Source: Clostridium sp. AM49-4BH
Lineage (GTDB): Bacteria; Bacillota; Clostridia; Lachnospirales; Lachnospiraceae
DNA: 31,744 bases
Direction of reading: 5' to 3'
Assembly: GCF_003478335.1 (NCBI RefSeq)
Contig: NZ_QUFB01000035.1
Coordinates: forward strand, 1 to 31,744
Positions 8,330-15,559 of the stretch are shown here, one piece after another (the stretch's first letter is position 1; every line of letters starts with the position of its first letter). The position numbers and the translations under genes are program-made. The notes under the pieces are model-generated. The model did not search any database and had not been told where the DNA came from. It saw only the letters and a program-made list of their open reading frames with translations.

Positions 8330-9124
8330 ATGCATTTGACGTTTAAGGAAACAAAGGAAGAGGTATATGCGGCGCAAAGAGTGTCAAAACATGTATCTCC
8401 ACATTTGCATAATGCATTGGAGATTGTGTGCGTAACGGAAGGAACACTTGAGATGGGAGTGGGGCAGGAATTATATCATATGGAAAAGGGTGATATCGGA
8501 TTTGTCTTTTCTGATATTATTCATCATTATCAAGTGTTTTCAGAAAAAACGAGCCGGGCGGATTATATCTTGGTTCCGTCTTCTTTTGCAGGAGTACTTA
8601 AAGATAAAATACAAGGATATGCTCCTAAATATCCGGTTATTCGTGCGGGGCAGATTGAACCAGATGTTTATAATGCAATTCAGGCGATTATCCAAATGGA
8701 AGAAAACGAACCTATGATTGTTCAAGCTTATGTTCAAATTGTGCTGGCAAGATGTATAGGAAAAATGGAATTGGTGGAAAAAAGTTGTGTGGGAAGTGAT
8801 GACTTAATTTATCGTACTGTATCTTATATATCAGGAAATTTCAGGAGACAGTTTTCTTTGGAAGATATGGCACGCGATCTTGGAGTGAGCAAGTATGTAT
8901 TATCCAGGGTGTTTTCTAAAACATTTCACCGTAATTTCAATCAGTATCTCAATGATGCCAGATTAAGTTATGCATGCACAAGATTGGTAAATACCAGTGA
9001 TACGATCCTGAATATCTGTCTGGACAGCGGTTTTGACAGTCAGAGAACATTTAACAGAGTGTTTAAAGAACGCTATAAAACCGCACCAAGTGAATATCGG
9101 AAAAACAAAAGACGAAATGGGTAA
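8330..9124 (+). CDS. AraC-family transcriptional regulator
   Basis: This 264-residue regulator has an N-terminal cupin domain (SPHLHNALEIVCVTEGTLEM, then GDIGFVFSDIIHHYQ) and a C-terminal double helix-turn-helix (DLGVSKYVLSRVFSKTFHRN, then CLDSGFDSQRTFNRVFKERY and a P-S-E-Y-R ending). The start ATG follows AAGGGGAG. It shares the architecture of the first regulator but little sequence. The downstream genes are a PH-domain protein and a nucleoside-hydrolase-like enzyme. Whether it controls these or a gene lost in the rearrangement upstream cannot be told. Confidence 0.9.
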   Translation: MHLTFKETKEEVYAAQRVSKHVSPHLHNALEIVCVTEGTLEMGVGQELYHMEKGDIGFVFSDIIHHYQVFSEKTSRADYILVPSSFAGVLKDKIQGYAPKYPVIRAGQIEPDVYNAIQAIIQMEENEPMIVQAYVQIVLARCIGKMELVEKSCVGSDDLIYRTVSYISGNFRRQFSLEDMARDLGVSKYVLSRVFSKTFHRNFNQYLNDARLSYACTRLVNTSDTILNICLDSGFDSQRTFNRVFKERYKTAPSEYRKNKRRNG

Positions 9125-9282
9125 GGGGATAGAAGTGGGAAATTCAAAAATATAGAAGGGCAGGACAGTTGTAGAAAGACTGATTTGCCAAACGCAGTGG
9201 TCTTTCAACAAGCACGATTGACAGAAGGCAGAGGGTAAATTATCATACTATATAAAGACAACATGATAAAAACGGTATGTGA

Positions 9283-9288
9283 TACAAT
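9283..9288 (+). promoter_or_regulatory. Candidate -10 element for the PH-domain gene
   Basis: TACAAT preceded by TGA gives an extended -10-like TGATACAAT about 50 bases before the PH-domain start codon. No convincing -35 is present at 17 bp. The rest of the 213-bp gap after the regulator holds only a weak GAAAGAC/GTCTTTC hairpin (9174-9206) with no T tract. Confidence 0.3.
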
Positions 9289-9337
9289 GAGATATCAGAT
9301 AAAGTAAATAAACACAACAGAATGATAGGAGGAAAAT

Positions 9338-9721
9338 ATGGCAGTAAATTTTAATCAGGACAGTGTTTTTAATTTGAAACCGATTAGCAATGATGAGGTA
9401 CGTGGAGAGGTTGACGGGTTATTGATTGCAGACGAAAAGGTGGAGTTTGCATTTAAAACGATTCGCGATCAGTTAGTATTTACAAACAAGAGGATTATTT
9501 CTATTGATGTGCAGGGGATTACAGGAAAGAGAAAATCCTTTGCGACAATGCCGTATTCCAAAATTCAGTATTTTTCAATTCAGACACCGGGATTTATGGA
9601 ATTGTTTCCTGATTCAGAATTATTCGTAATGTTTACGAACGGATTTACAGCCAAATTTGAATTTAAGGGTGCTGTAGATATTGGGAAGATTGGCAGGATG
9701 TTATCTGAGTACGTTTTGTGA
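9338..9721 (+). CDS. Bacterial PH-domain protein (bPH_1 type)
   Basis: The 127-residue protein is essentially one bacterial pleckstrin-homology domain: FAFKTIRDQLVFTNKRII strands, a characteristic IDVQGITGKRKSF turn, and MPYSKIQYFSIQTPG then a C-terminal helix GKIGRMLSEYVL. There is no signal peptide or membrane segment. The start ATG follows ATAGGAGG. The family (PF08000-like) is widespread in Firmicutes and its function is not established. Neighbours give no clear role. Confidence 0.85.
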   Translation: MAVNFNQDSVFNLKPISNDEVRGEVDGLLIADEKVEFAFKTIRDQLVFTNKRIISIDVQGITGKRKSFATMPYSKIQYFSIQTPGFMELFPDSELFVMFTNGFTAKFEFKGAVDIGKIGRMLSEYVL

Positions 9722-9739
9722 TTCAATGTCTTATAAGGT

Positions 9740-9886
9740 GTGAGGGACGATGATGGACTGGAAGCAGAGCAGGTCGGGGATGACAGGGTTCTTCGTTCTC
9801 TGATCAAGGTGGCATCCCACAAGGAGGAAAACGACGGACTTTTTGATTATCAGGGAGAACGGGATAAAATAACATGGGCAAAATGA
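9740..9886 (+). pseudogene. Coding-like remnant, 48 codons, C-terminal end of an unknown gene
   Basis: The frame opening after TAA at 9734-9736 encodes 48 charged residues including GLEAEQVGDDRVL and DYQGERDKITWAK before TGA. Its GTG start has no Shine-Dalgarno. The composition is that of real protein (Asp/Glu/Arg-rich, well-behaved codons) rather than intergenic sequence. It probably is the 3' end of a deleted gene. No family is recognised. It ends 14 bp before the nucleoside-hydrolase gene. Confidence 0.35.
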
Positions 9887-9900
9887 TAAAGGAGTAGGAA

Positions 9901-10818
9901 ATGTCATCAGGTAAAATTACACTGGAACAGAGAAAAGCTTCCCTGCATTATCATGTGCAGGAATACCGTAAAAGACGAGTGATCATTGATACGGATGCCG
10001 CCTGTGAGGCGGATGATCCTTTTGCAATCGCACAGGCATTGATGAGTAAAATGCTTGAGGTCAAGGGAATATGTGCGGAACATTTTGTGGCAGAGGGAAG
10101 CATGGAACAGAGCTATGAGATGATCTGTCGTGTAACAGAGGCAATGGGGGCAGATGTGCCGGTGCTTCGGGGACAGACCGGCAAAATGTCAGAGCATCAG
10201 GGGAAACCCATGACAGAGGCGGCGCAGTTTATCATCGAGGAGACCATGAAGGAGGATGACAAGCCGTTGTTTGTTTTATGTATTGGGGCAGTTACAAATG
10301 TGGCGGAAGCCATCCGGGCAAAGTCCGAAATTGTGGATAGAATGACAGTAGTATGCATTGGAGGCAATCCCATTGGTTGTGAGAAGCCGGGATGGGAATT
10401 TAATTTTGGAAATGATGTGGAGGCGGCCAATACAGTGCTTCACTGTGGAGGAGATATATGGATGATTCCCAACAATGTTTACGGAACCATGCATATTGGT
10501 TTTGGAGAAATACAACGACGGATCGCTCCTTATGGCGAGATCGGCAGATTATTGTACGAAAATCTCATATCATTTTATGAAACAGAAAACGCCTCGTGGT
10601 CGGCGGGAGAGAGCTGGTCGCTTGGAGACTCCCCGGCGGTAGGAGTGACCCTGGAACCAAATTGCGGCAGCTTTATGTACTGCAAAGCACCGGAGGTACA
10701 GGAGGATACCTCTTATCGCTATCCGGAGAACAGTCCGCAGATCAGAGTATACACATCGATCAATTCACGCTTTATTATTGAGGATTTTATCAACAAGCTT
10801 CAAATATTGTACGGATAA
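9901..10818 (+). CDS. Nucleoside-hydrolase-like protein (IUNH superfamily)
   Basis: This 305-residue protein starts its fold with RVIIDTDAACEADDPFAI. D30, D32 and D38-D39 correspond to the calcium-binding DxD..DD cluster of inosine-uridine nucleoside hydrolases, but with two extra residues compared with the canonical DTDPGxDD. Further family features are LFVLCIGAVTNVAEAI (about residues 120-136) and EFNFGNDVEAAN near residue 170, where the family supplies substrate contacts. It is predicted to be a cytosolic N-ribohydrolase or related glycosidase. The start ATG follows AAAGGAG. The variant metal-site spacing puts it in a subfamily whose substrate is uncertain. Confidence 0.85.
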   Translation: MSSGKITLEQRKASLHYHVQEYRKRRVIIDTDAACEADDPFAIAQALMSKMLEVKGICAEHFVAEGSMEQSYEMICRVTEAMGADVPVLRGQTGKMSEHQGKPMTEAAQFIIEETMKEDDKPLFVLCIGAVTNVAEAIRAKSEIVDRMTVVCIGGNPIGCEKPGWEFNFGNDVEAANTVLHCGGDIWMIPNNVYGTMHIGFGEIQRRIAPYGEIGRLLYENLISFYETENASWSAGESWSLGDSPAVGVTLEPNCGSFMYCKAPEVQEDTSYRYPENSPQIRVYTSINSRFIIEDFINKLQILYG

Positions 10819-10847
10819 AATATAGAAAACTTATACACAGGATTTTC

Positions 10848-10891
10848 TTGACAATACAGGTCTATTATTGTAAACCAAACACAAGGTTTAC
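10848..10891 (+). promoter_or_regulatory. Orphan promoter/operator-like site
   Basis: TTGACA (10848-10853) is followed after 17 bases by TAAACC. Overlapping this is a perfect 7-bp inverted repeat, GTAAACC (10870-10876) and GGTTTAC (10885-10891), with 8 bases between. A regulated promoter is plausible but no intact gene follows: the next 480 bp hold only transposase debris and then the GH172 gene. Confidence 0.35.
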
Positions 10892-11035
10892 GATTATAAA
10901 CTTGCAACATAAAAAGGAAAGACTTTCATATGTTTCTATGCGGGATTACAAAGCGTTATGCGTGGCAGTTCTTTTTGTACCATCAAGGGCAGAGCCGCAA
11001 GGCGGTGGCTGGTTTGTTTACCTCTGGCTCAGAAT
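10892..11035. other. Non-coding stretch between orphan promoter and transposase remnant
   Basis: No supported gene is seen. It contains a GC-richer patch (GCAGAGCCGCAAGG at about 10990-11003) unlike its surroundings, which probably belongs to the same decayed insertion sequence as the transposase remnant next to it. Together with the sites around it, it fills the 554-bp gap between the nucleoside-hydrolase and GH172 genes. Confidence 0.35.
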
Positions 11036-11230
11036 CTAAGAACAGTTTTGCTGCATGCACAGTATTGTCTGTTGCCCCATTGCTATGAGGTATTGCCATT
11101 TACCCGGCATATTACCAGCCATGGCTAAACCAGAATCCTGTACAGGCGGCTTATATTTAAACTCTTTGTGTGGCCGCAGGAAGTTGTAATAAGTAACCCA
11201 CAAAGCAAGGTCGTAGTTGGCTACCTGCTG
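11036..11230 (-). pseudogene. Remnant of a DDE transposase (C-terminal part)
   Basis: On the minus strand the frame encodes YDLALWVTYYNFLRPHKEFK, then PPVQDSGLAMAGNMPGKW and QYLIAMG. The YYNFLRPH motif followed by a proline-rich P-A/V-x-x-x-G-L stretch is the end of the catalytic core of IS transposases with an integrase-type (rve/DDE) fold; the final glutamate helix precedes it. Nothing upstream in this frame resembles the first catalytic Asp region, so over 80% of the gene is missing. It marks an old insertion between the nucleoside-hydrolase and GH172 genes. Confidence 0.6.
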
Positions 11231-11372
11231 ATGAGATATGTGTAACCATGTAATGCCGGGGCGGTACCTGAAACAGCTGCCGGACAATGGTTGCATTGTT
11301 TGGAACGATAGGAAATAGCAATACAAGTTGTAGGCAGGTGGCTACCCAGGTTTGATCAGAGAGGAGAAGAAT

Positions 11373-12401
11373 ATGAACAACTATTGTATGATCCAGAACT
11401 CCAAAACGTTTGCATTTTCCGCAGAGAATCCAACCGGTGTACGCGCAGGTGGTTCCCAGGGCGGTGACTGCACCAAGCTTCGTCCGACCGTGACGATTCC
11501 TGCAGGGGAAACCGTAACTCTGGTAGATGCTGCAGGACCGGGTGTGATCCAGCATATGTGGTTTACCGGATATGTCGGGCACCATTTTATCATCCGTATG
11601 TATTGGGATGATCAAGAATATCCGTCTGTGGAAGCTCCGCTCTCTGCATTCTTCGGATGTGCCTATGATGAAAATTTCGTGGACCGGGATGGCAAATATC
11701 CGGTGTTGAATTCTGCCATGATGCTGGTAGCTCCTGGTCGCGGCTATAACAGCTATTTTGAGATGCCGTTCCATAAGAGAGCTCGGATCACGATGGAAAA
11801 CCGTGGTGACAAGGATGAAAATCTCTATTATATTATCACCGGAGCTTATCAGGAGATTCCGTCGGAGGCTGGTTATTTCCATGCCACCTATCGCCAAGAG
11901 CACCCGGTTCAGAAGGGTCGTACCTACACAATCGTTGACGGAATCGAAGGCAGGGGACAATTTGTCGGTGTGACTCTGGCAACTGGTATGAATGGCAACA
12001 ATACCTGTTGGGTAGAAGGCGAAGCCCGCATGTATCTGGACGATGATCCGTATCCGTCTATCCACTATACCGGAACTGAAGACTACTTCGGCGGTTCCTA
12101 TGGATTTGGAAATGACATCATCATCAAGAGCTATCAGACCTTCAGCGGCTTATATACCGGCATGTATGCAATTTATGGAGACAATCGGGAATTCTATAAC
12201 GGACAGCAGAGATTCCTGCTGTATCATTTCCATATTGCAGACCCGATCCGTTTTGAGAATAAGTTTCGTATGACACTCGACAACATGGGCTGGACCGGAC
12301 CGCGTTACGATGATTACACCAGTGTTGCTTATTGGTATCAGACCCTGCCGTCCGCACCGCTGATGCCACTGCCGACAGATGCAGAGATGTGTATGAGATA
12401 A
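11373..12401 (+). CDS. GH172 family enzyme (DUF2961)
   Basis: The 342-residue protein is a single DUF2961 double jelly-roll domain. Recognisable segments are GGDCTKLRPTVTIPAGETVT, IQHMWFTGY, MYWDDQEYPSVEAPLSAFFG, FEMPFHKRARITMEN and YTGTEDYFGGSYGFG. The E in VEAPLSAFFG and the D/E in GTEDYF fall where GH172 enzymes (fructo- and arabinofuranosidases, difructose-dianhydride enzymes) have their carboxylates. There is no signal peptide, so it is cytosolic. ATG 11373, with GAGGAG seven bases upstream, is chosen over an in-frame TTG at 11352. It is followed by a serine hydrolase gene, probably cotranscribed. The actual substrate is unknown. Confidence 0.88.
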   Translation: MNNYCMIQNSKTFAFSAENPTGVRAGGSQGGDCTKLRPTVTIPAGETVTLVDAAGPGVIQHMWFTGYVGHHFIIRMYWDDQEYPSVEAPLSAFFGCAYDENFVDRDGKYPVLNSAMMLVAPGRGYNSYFEMPFHKRARITMENRGDKDENLYYIITGAYQEIPSEAGYFHATYRQEHPVQKGRTYTIVDGIEGRGQFVGVTLATGMNGNNTCWVEGEARMYLDDDPYPSIHYTGTEDYFGGSYGFGNDIIIKSYQTFSGLYTGMYAIYGDNREFYNGQQRFLLYHFHIADPIRFENKFRMTLDNMGWTGPRYDDYTSVAYWYQTLPSAPLMPLPTDAEMCMR

Positions 12402-12506
12402 TAGAACCAGATTGGAGATGTCAGATAGATTGGTTTTACCTTGCGACACGTCGCACAGGTTATATCGGACTGACATCAGAGATTTGCCGGAAAGGATAGA
12501 GGTATT

Positions 12507-13424
12507 ATGTTACTGGAAGAGAAGTTTTTGGAATTTCATCGTTATGCCAGCAGCCACAATCTGCCGCTGGAAGCTATCAGTGTCGGAGATGAGAACAAGG
12601 TACTCTGTGAGATGCACTACGCAGCAAATGCACCGAGAAATATTTATTCACATACCAAGAGTTTTACGGTAACAGCAGTTGGACTCGCAATGGAAGAGGG
12701 AAAACTAAGCCTGGAAGATCATGTGGCGGAAGTGTTTAAAGATAAACTTCCTTCAAATCCGGATCCAAATCTGGAGAAGATTCAGTTGAAACATCTGCTC
12801 TGCATGTCCAGTGGCTTTGGTAAGGCACTTCTGATGAATGCGGACAGACGTCCGGGCGTCGGCGCACCGGATTATGAGAAATATATGATGGCACAGCCGG
12901 TTCCTGTGGAGCCAGGCAGTGCATTCTGCTATTCCTCTGCCGACAGTATTCTGGCTGCTCATATGGTAGAACGGGCCGTTGGCAAGCGGATGGGAGAGTA
13001 TCTGTATGAGAAGGTATTTCAGCCCCTTGATATGGGATGGCCGCTCTGGGAGCATGATCCACAGGGACATCCGAATGGCGGCGGAGGTATGTATCTGACT
13101 TGTACCGAGATGATGAAACTGGGACAGCTCTATCTGGCTGAGGGTAACTGGAAGGGCGAGCAGATTGTCAGCAGGGACTGGGTGCAGGAGGTGTCCACCC
13201 CGAAATTTACCTTCGAGCCATCTGCAGATCTCTGGCATGTAGGATATGGCTATCAGTTCTGGATCAGTCCATATCCAGGATCCTATCGTGCTGATGGTGC
13301 ATTCGGACAGATTACAACGATTCTCCCAGAGAAGGGATTGGTTGTTTCCATCCAATGTCCGGAGCAAGGTAATTTCGATCAGGTGAAACGTGCGCTGCAT
13401 GAACATTTTCTGATGGAATTGTAA
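12507..13424 (+). CDS. Beta-lactamase-fold serine hydrolase
   Basis: This 305-residue protein belongs to the beta-lactamase/penicillin-binding-like (PF00144) serine hydrolases. The catalytic SxxK is S48-H-T-K51 and the second motif is Y142-S-S, with HVGYGYQFW and a GGGGMYLTCTEMMKLGQLYL segment typical of the family. There is no signal peptide or membrane anchor, so it acts in the cytoplasm, unlike true penicillin-binding proteins. It is likely an esterase or a peptidase. It starts 105 bp after the GH172 gene behind GAAAGGATAGAGG. The pairing suggests removal of an ester group from the same glycan, which is inference only. Confidence 0.85.
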   Translation: MLLEEKFLEFHRYASSHNLPLEAISVGDENKVLCEMHYAANAPRNIYSHTKSFTVTAVGLAMEEGKLSLEDHVAEVFKDKLPSNPDPNLEKIQLKHLLCMSSGFGKALLMNADRRPGVGAPDYEKYMMAQPVPVEPGSAFCYSSADSILAAHMVERAVGKRMGEYLYEKVFQPLDMGWPLWEHDPQGHPNGGGGMYLTCTEMMKLGQLYLAEGNWKGEQIVSRDWVQEVSTPKFTFEPSADLWHVGYGYQFWISPYPGSYRADGAFGQITTILPEKGLVVSIQCPEQGNFDQVKRALHEHFLMEL

Positions 13425-13432
13425 GAATAGAC

Positions 13433-13452
13433 TTGCAACAATATGCTATAAT
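13433..13452 (+). promoter_or_regulatory. Candidate extended -10 promoter
   Basis: TGCTATAAT (TATAAT at 13447-13452 with the TG of an extended -10) lies 55 bp before the 81-residue frame and just after the serine hydrolase stop. No -35 at 17 bp is evident; a TTGCAA lies too close. It marks the likely beginning of the conjugative-element remnant. Confidence 0.4.
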
Positions 13453-13507
13453 TTGCCCAGAAACCGTACTTTCGGCTGAAAAGGCTTAAAATCAAGGCTT
13501 TTAGGGA

Positions 13508-13753
13508 ATGTTAAGCCACATATCGCAAATGATGGTGCAAAGACTTAACAAACAGCTTAAGGGAGAAGGAGATGTGGATAATCTGGATATTTTGGGCAAT
13601 ACAACAGAATCTGCAATCCAGGCAACGAAACAAGCACTTTATAATTTGGATCACCCGGTAGTATACACTCCCAAAAGTATAGAGGTTCAGCAAGCTTGTA
13701 TTAAAGAACGGGAATTTTATGTTGCGTTTTTGGAAAAGTTAGAAAAGTTATAA
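13508..13753 (+). CDS. Hypothetical protein, 81 residues, at the element's left edge
   Basis: The product is a soluble, largely helical 81-residue protein with the recognisable stretch YTPKSIEVQQACIKEREFY. It has no signal peptide, membrane segment or familiar domain. The only Shine-Dalgarno-like sequence is TTAGGGA, so the start is uncertain, and the frame could be the 3' portion of a longer gene cut at the element boundary. It precedes the conserved accessory gene at 13949 and follows the chromosomal serine hydrolase by 83 bp. Confidence 0.45.
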   Translation: MLSHISQMMVQRLNKQLKGEGDVDNLDILGNTTESAIQATKQALYNLDHPVVYTPKSIEVQQACIKEREFYVAFLEKLEKL

Positions 13754-13834
13754 TCTTTTAGGCTGTTTGCAAGAAAAGTAAAAAAGAGAAAATCCTCTTG
13801 GACTGGATAAAAATTCAGTTCAACTTATAATGAT

Positions 13835-13854
13835 ATGGTGCGTGTATGCACCAT
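13835..13854. promoter_or_regulatory. 7-bp inverted repeat next to a TATAAT box
   Basis: ATGGTGC (13835-13841) and GCACCAT (13848-13854) are perfect complements around a 6-base centre, four bases after a TATAAT (13826-13831). Position just downstream of a -10 box and about 95 bp before the 120-residue gene suits an operator or a short leader hairpin. A good -35 at standard spacing is not seen. Confidence 0.4.
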
Positions 13855-13948
13855 AAAATATGTAAATGGTAAAGACGATAATGATTTTTTTGAAGAATGA
13901 GGATATAGATGCAAGTAGTGTGGTTTTGAAACAGGAGGATGGTTAATT

Positions 13949-14311
13949 GTGAAAGAAAAATACATTACAGACGATGAAAGGGAGAAATGCGGAAAAGTTG
14001 CAGATGCTTTTGCAGAGCTGTATGAGATTGAAAATATACTTGTTGTGGATGCTGGAAGATACGGTTTTGTCAAGTTACAGTATTATAGACCGCCGCAAGG
14101 TTTTGAAGATGCAATTACCTTTACGGATAGCCGGAGCATGTTTGAGAACTTGTGGGAGGAATGGTTTGACACGCAGCTTTTTCTTCTGGCAAAAGGAACA
14201 CCGATGGCAGGAATGGGATATCATGAGATATTCCGGTGTCTGCCAAAGGAGAAACAAGAGAAACTTATGAATAGAAAAGCCGGATTTGCAAAAACGGCAG
14301 GAATAGAATAA
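13949..14311 (+). CDS. Conserved conjugative-element accessory protein (hypothetical)
   Basis: The 120-residue soluble protein has strands NILVVDAGRYGFVKLQYY and FTDSRSMFENLWEEWFD, followed by KGTPMAGMGYHEIFRCLP and KEKQEKLMNRK. From memory, this arrangement recurs in small proteins beside pcfB/virD4 in Tn1549-like elements; no function is established. Translation starts at GTG 13949, ten bases after AGGAGG. It is followed directly by the first copy of the 89-bp terminator/palindrome element. Confidence 0.65.
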   Translation: MKEKYITDDEREKCGKVADAFAELYEIENILVVDAGRYGFVKLQYYRPPQGFEDAITFTDSRSMFENLWEEWFDTQLFLLAKGTPMAGMGYHEIFRCLPKEKQEKLMNRKAGFAKTAGIE

Positions 14312-14317
14312 ACAGGT

Positions 14318-14406
14318 AACAGCGTTAGGGCAGTTATGAGTGAAATACTTATAGCTGCTTTTTTTTTGTGCTTTTGGACACGGTGTCCAGAAGCGGGAAG
14401 GAGAGA
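14318..14406 (+). repeat. 89-bp terminator/palindrome element, copy 1
   Basis: This begins AACAGCG, contains a terminator hairpin (GCAGTTAT with ATAGCTGC, then nine T at about 14359-14367) and continues into CTTTTGGACACGGTGTCCAG, whose TGGACAC/GTGTCCA arms are perfect around a single G. It ends in GGGAAGGAGAG, the ribosome binding site of the next frame. The same element recurs at 17333. Having a terminator, a dyad and a ribosome binding site with no promoter between suggests regulated read-through. That is inference. Confidence 0.75.
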
Positions 14407-14413
14407 TATATAG

Positions 14414-15063
14414 ATGGAATCAATGAGAGATATTAACAGGGTAATGGAGCGTGAGATAGCGAAGGGGAGCTGCCCTTTGAAGCTGGATCATATTGAATTT
14501 GGAGATTATTCGTATCAGGAGATAACATCAAAGGAAAAATTGCTGGAGGTGCTATCCTATTTGCTGAGAATAGGTGATTTCAGCCAGTATGCCGGAAAAA
14601 CTATCCTAAATAATGTTTATATGGACCTGCGAGGGAAAAAAAACGTATTTAAGCGAACTAGGACAGCCGTAGAGAAAAATAATATATTTGCAACAATCAG
14701 AAGGTATGCAAAGAAGCTAAAGCGCAGTATAATGGAGATGTATATCTAGAAAAGGTCAGATGTTATTTCGATATACCGCAAGAAAATCTGGAAAAGTGTC
14801 GATATACATATCAAGGGAACGAAACATACGCCTTTCTGATGTCGGACAAGTATATCATGGCATTATATACGCATTGTCTGGTGGTGAGAAAGGAAGCTGC
14901 TATGCAGGAGATGCAGATTGAAGGCTTTACGGAAAAAGAATATGGAATGGTAAGGCTGGAGAATGTAGGGGAGGTTTTGTTTCAAGCGTTGTTATTGGAC
15001 AGCGTTAGATTGAATAATGCAAAAATGTATGCAGAGTTTTGCACAATTTATTTCCTTCAATAG
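14414..15063 (+). pseudogene. Frameshifted unknown gene inside the element
   Basis: The first frame (14414-14749) encodes 111 residues beginning MESMRDINRVMEREIAKG. From about 14692 the +1-shifted frame reads on without a stop to 15063: QKVCKEAKAQYNGDVYLEKV, CYFDIPQENLEKC, then MSDKYIMALYTHCLVVRKE and a tail ending CTIYFLQ. The overlap at about 14692-14701 and the sudden lysine-rich tail of frame one (RRYAKKLKR) show one gene of about 215 codons broken by a single-base change. An A8 tract at 14636-14643 is nearby but in the first frame. The family is not recognised and no catalytic motif is evident. It directly follows copy 1 of the 89-bp element, which supplies its Shine-Dalgarno. Confidence 0.6.
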
Positions 15064-15099
15064 AGTCATGATAATAAATTATTGGTTGAGGTGAAAATT

Positions 15100-15531
15100 A
15101 TGTATGAGAACTATACGAGGCAAGCATTGCCTTCAAAGAAATATCGGGAGCTGTTAGGAAGTGCATTGTGTGCATTTAATGCTAATAATGCATTTGTTAT
15201 AGAAAATATTTTACGTTCAGATGATAATAGTCAGTATAGTTGGTATGATTTGATGGATTTAGAATCAGGAAGATTGTCAACGCCGATTAAAAATACTATT
15301 ACCCAAAAATCTGATACAAAAATAGCAAATCTTTTTGAAGAGCTTGTCGATATGAGAAATCGAATCATTCATAGTTTTCAGATAACAAGTGATAATGAAC
15401 AAATGTTGGCTACAAAAACACGTGTTAAAGATGGAAACCAACAGTTTATAATCACAGAATCTTATTTACTAGATTTTATCAAGAAAAATGAAGAATTAAG
15501 TTGTGATTTGCATCATTTTAGAGGATTCTAA
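15100..15531 (+). CDS. Small HEPN-motif protein (candidate RNase)
   Basis: This 143-residue helical protein contains R86-N-R-I-I-H91, an exact match to the R-N/D/H-x-x-x-H signature of HEPN ribonucleases, at the end of a helix (FEELVDMRNRIIHSF) as expected. Members of HEPN families act as tRNA or mRNA nucleases in toxin-antitoxin and abortive-infection systems. ATG 15100 with GAGGTG upstream is preferred to the in-frame TTG at 15082. Similar proteins with the NYTRQALPSKKYRELLG start are, from memory, frequent in Firmicutes with no assigned function. It is the first intact gene of an AT-rich three-gene set with 28- and 48-bp gaps. It may be toxin, or a fold without activity. Confidence 0.65.
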   Translation: MYENYTRQALPSKKYRELLGSALCAFNANNAFVIENILRSDDNSQYSWYDLMDLESGRLSTPIKNTITQKSDTKIANLFEELVDMRNRIIHSFQITSDNEQMLATKTRVKDGNQQFIITESYLLDFIKKNEELSCDLHHFRGF

Positions 15532-15559
15532 TAAAAAATAGAGATTAGGAGGGATTGAT

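Noticed and set aside
9174..9206. GAAAGAC/GTCTTTC hairpin as a terminator after the second AraC gene
   Set aside because: Long loop and no T tract; too weak to call.
10848..11039. Open frame with TTG start overlapping the orphan promoter
   Set aside because: Starts at the -35 box, no ribosome binding site, composition not protein-like.
11157..12065. 302-codon open frame on the minus strand opposite the GH172 gene
   Set aside because: It lies antisense to a clearly coding GH172 gene, has no Shine-Dalgarno and its translation has a His/Ile/Arg-rich composition typical of antisense frames. Only its 3' neighbour region (11036-11230, different frame) resembles a transposase.
12753..13406. 217-codon minus-strand frame opposite the serine hydrolase
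   Set aside because: Antisense shadow; the plus-strand gene has the SxxK catalytic motif and good start.
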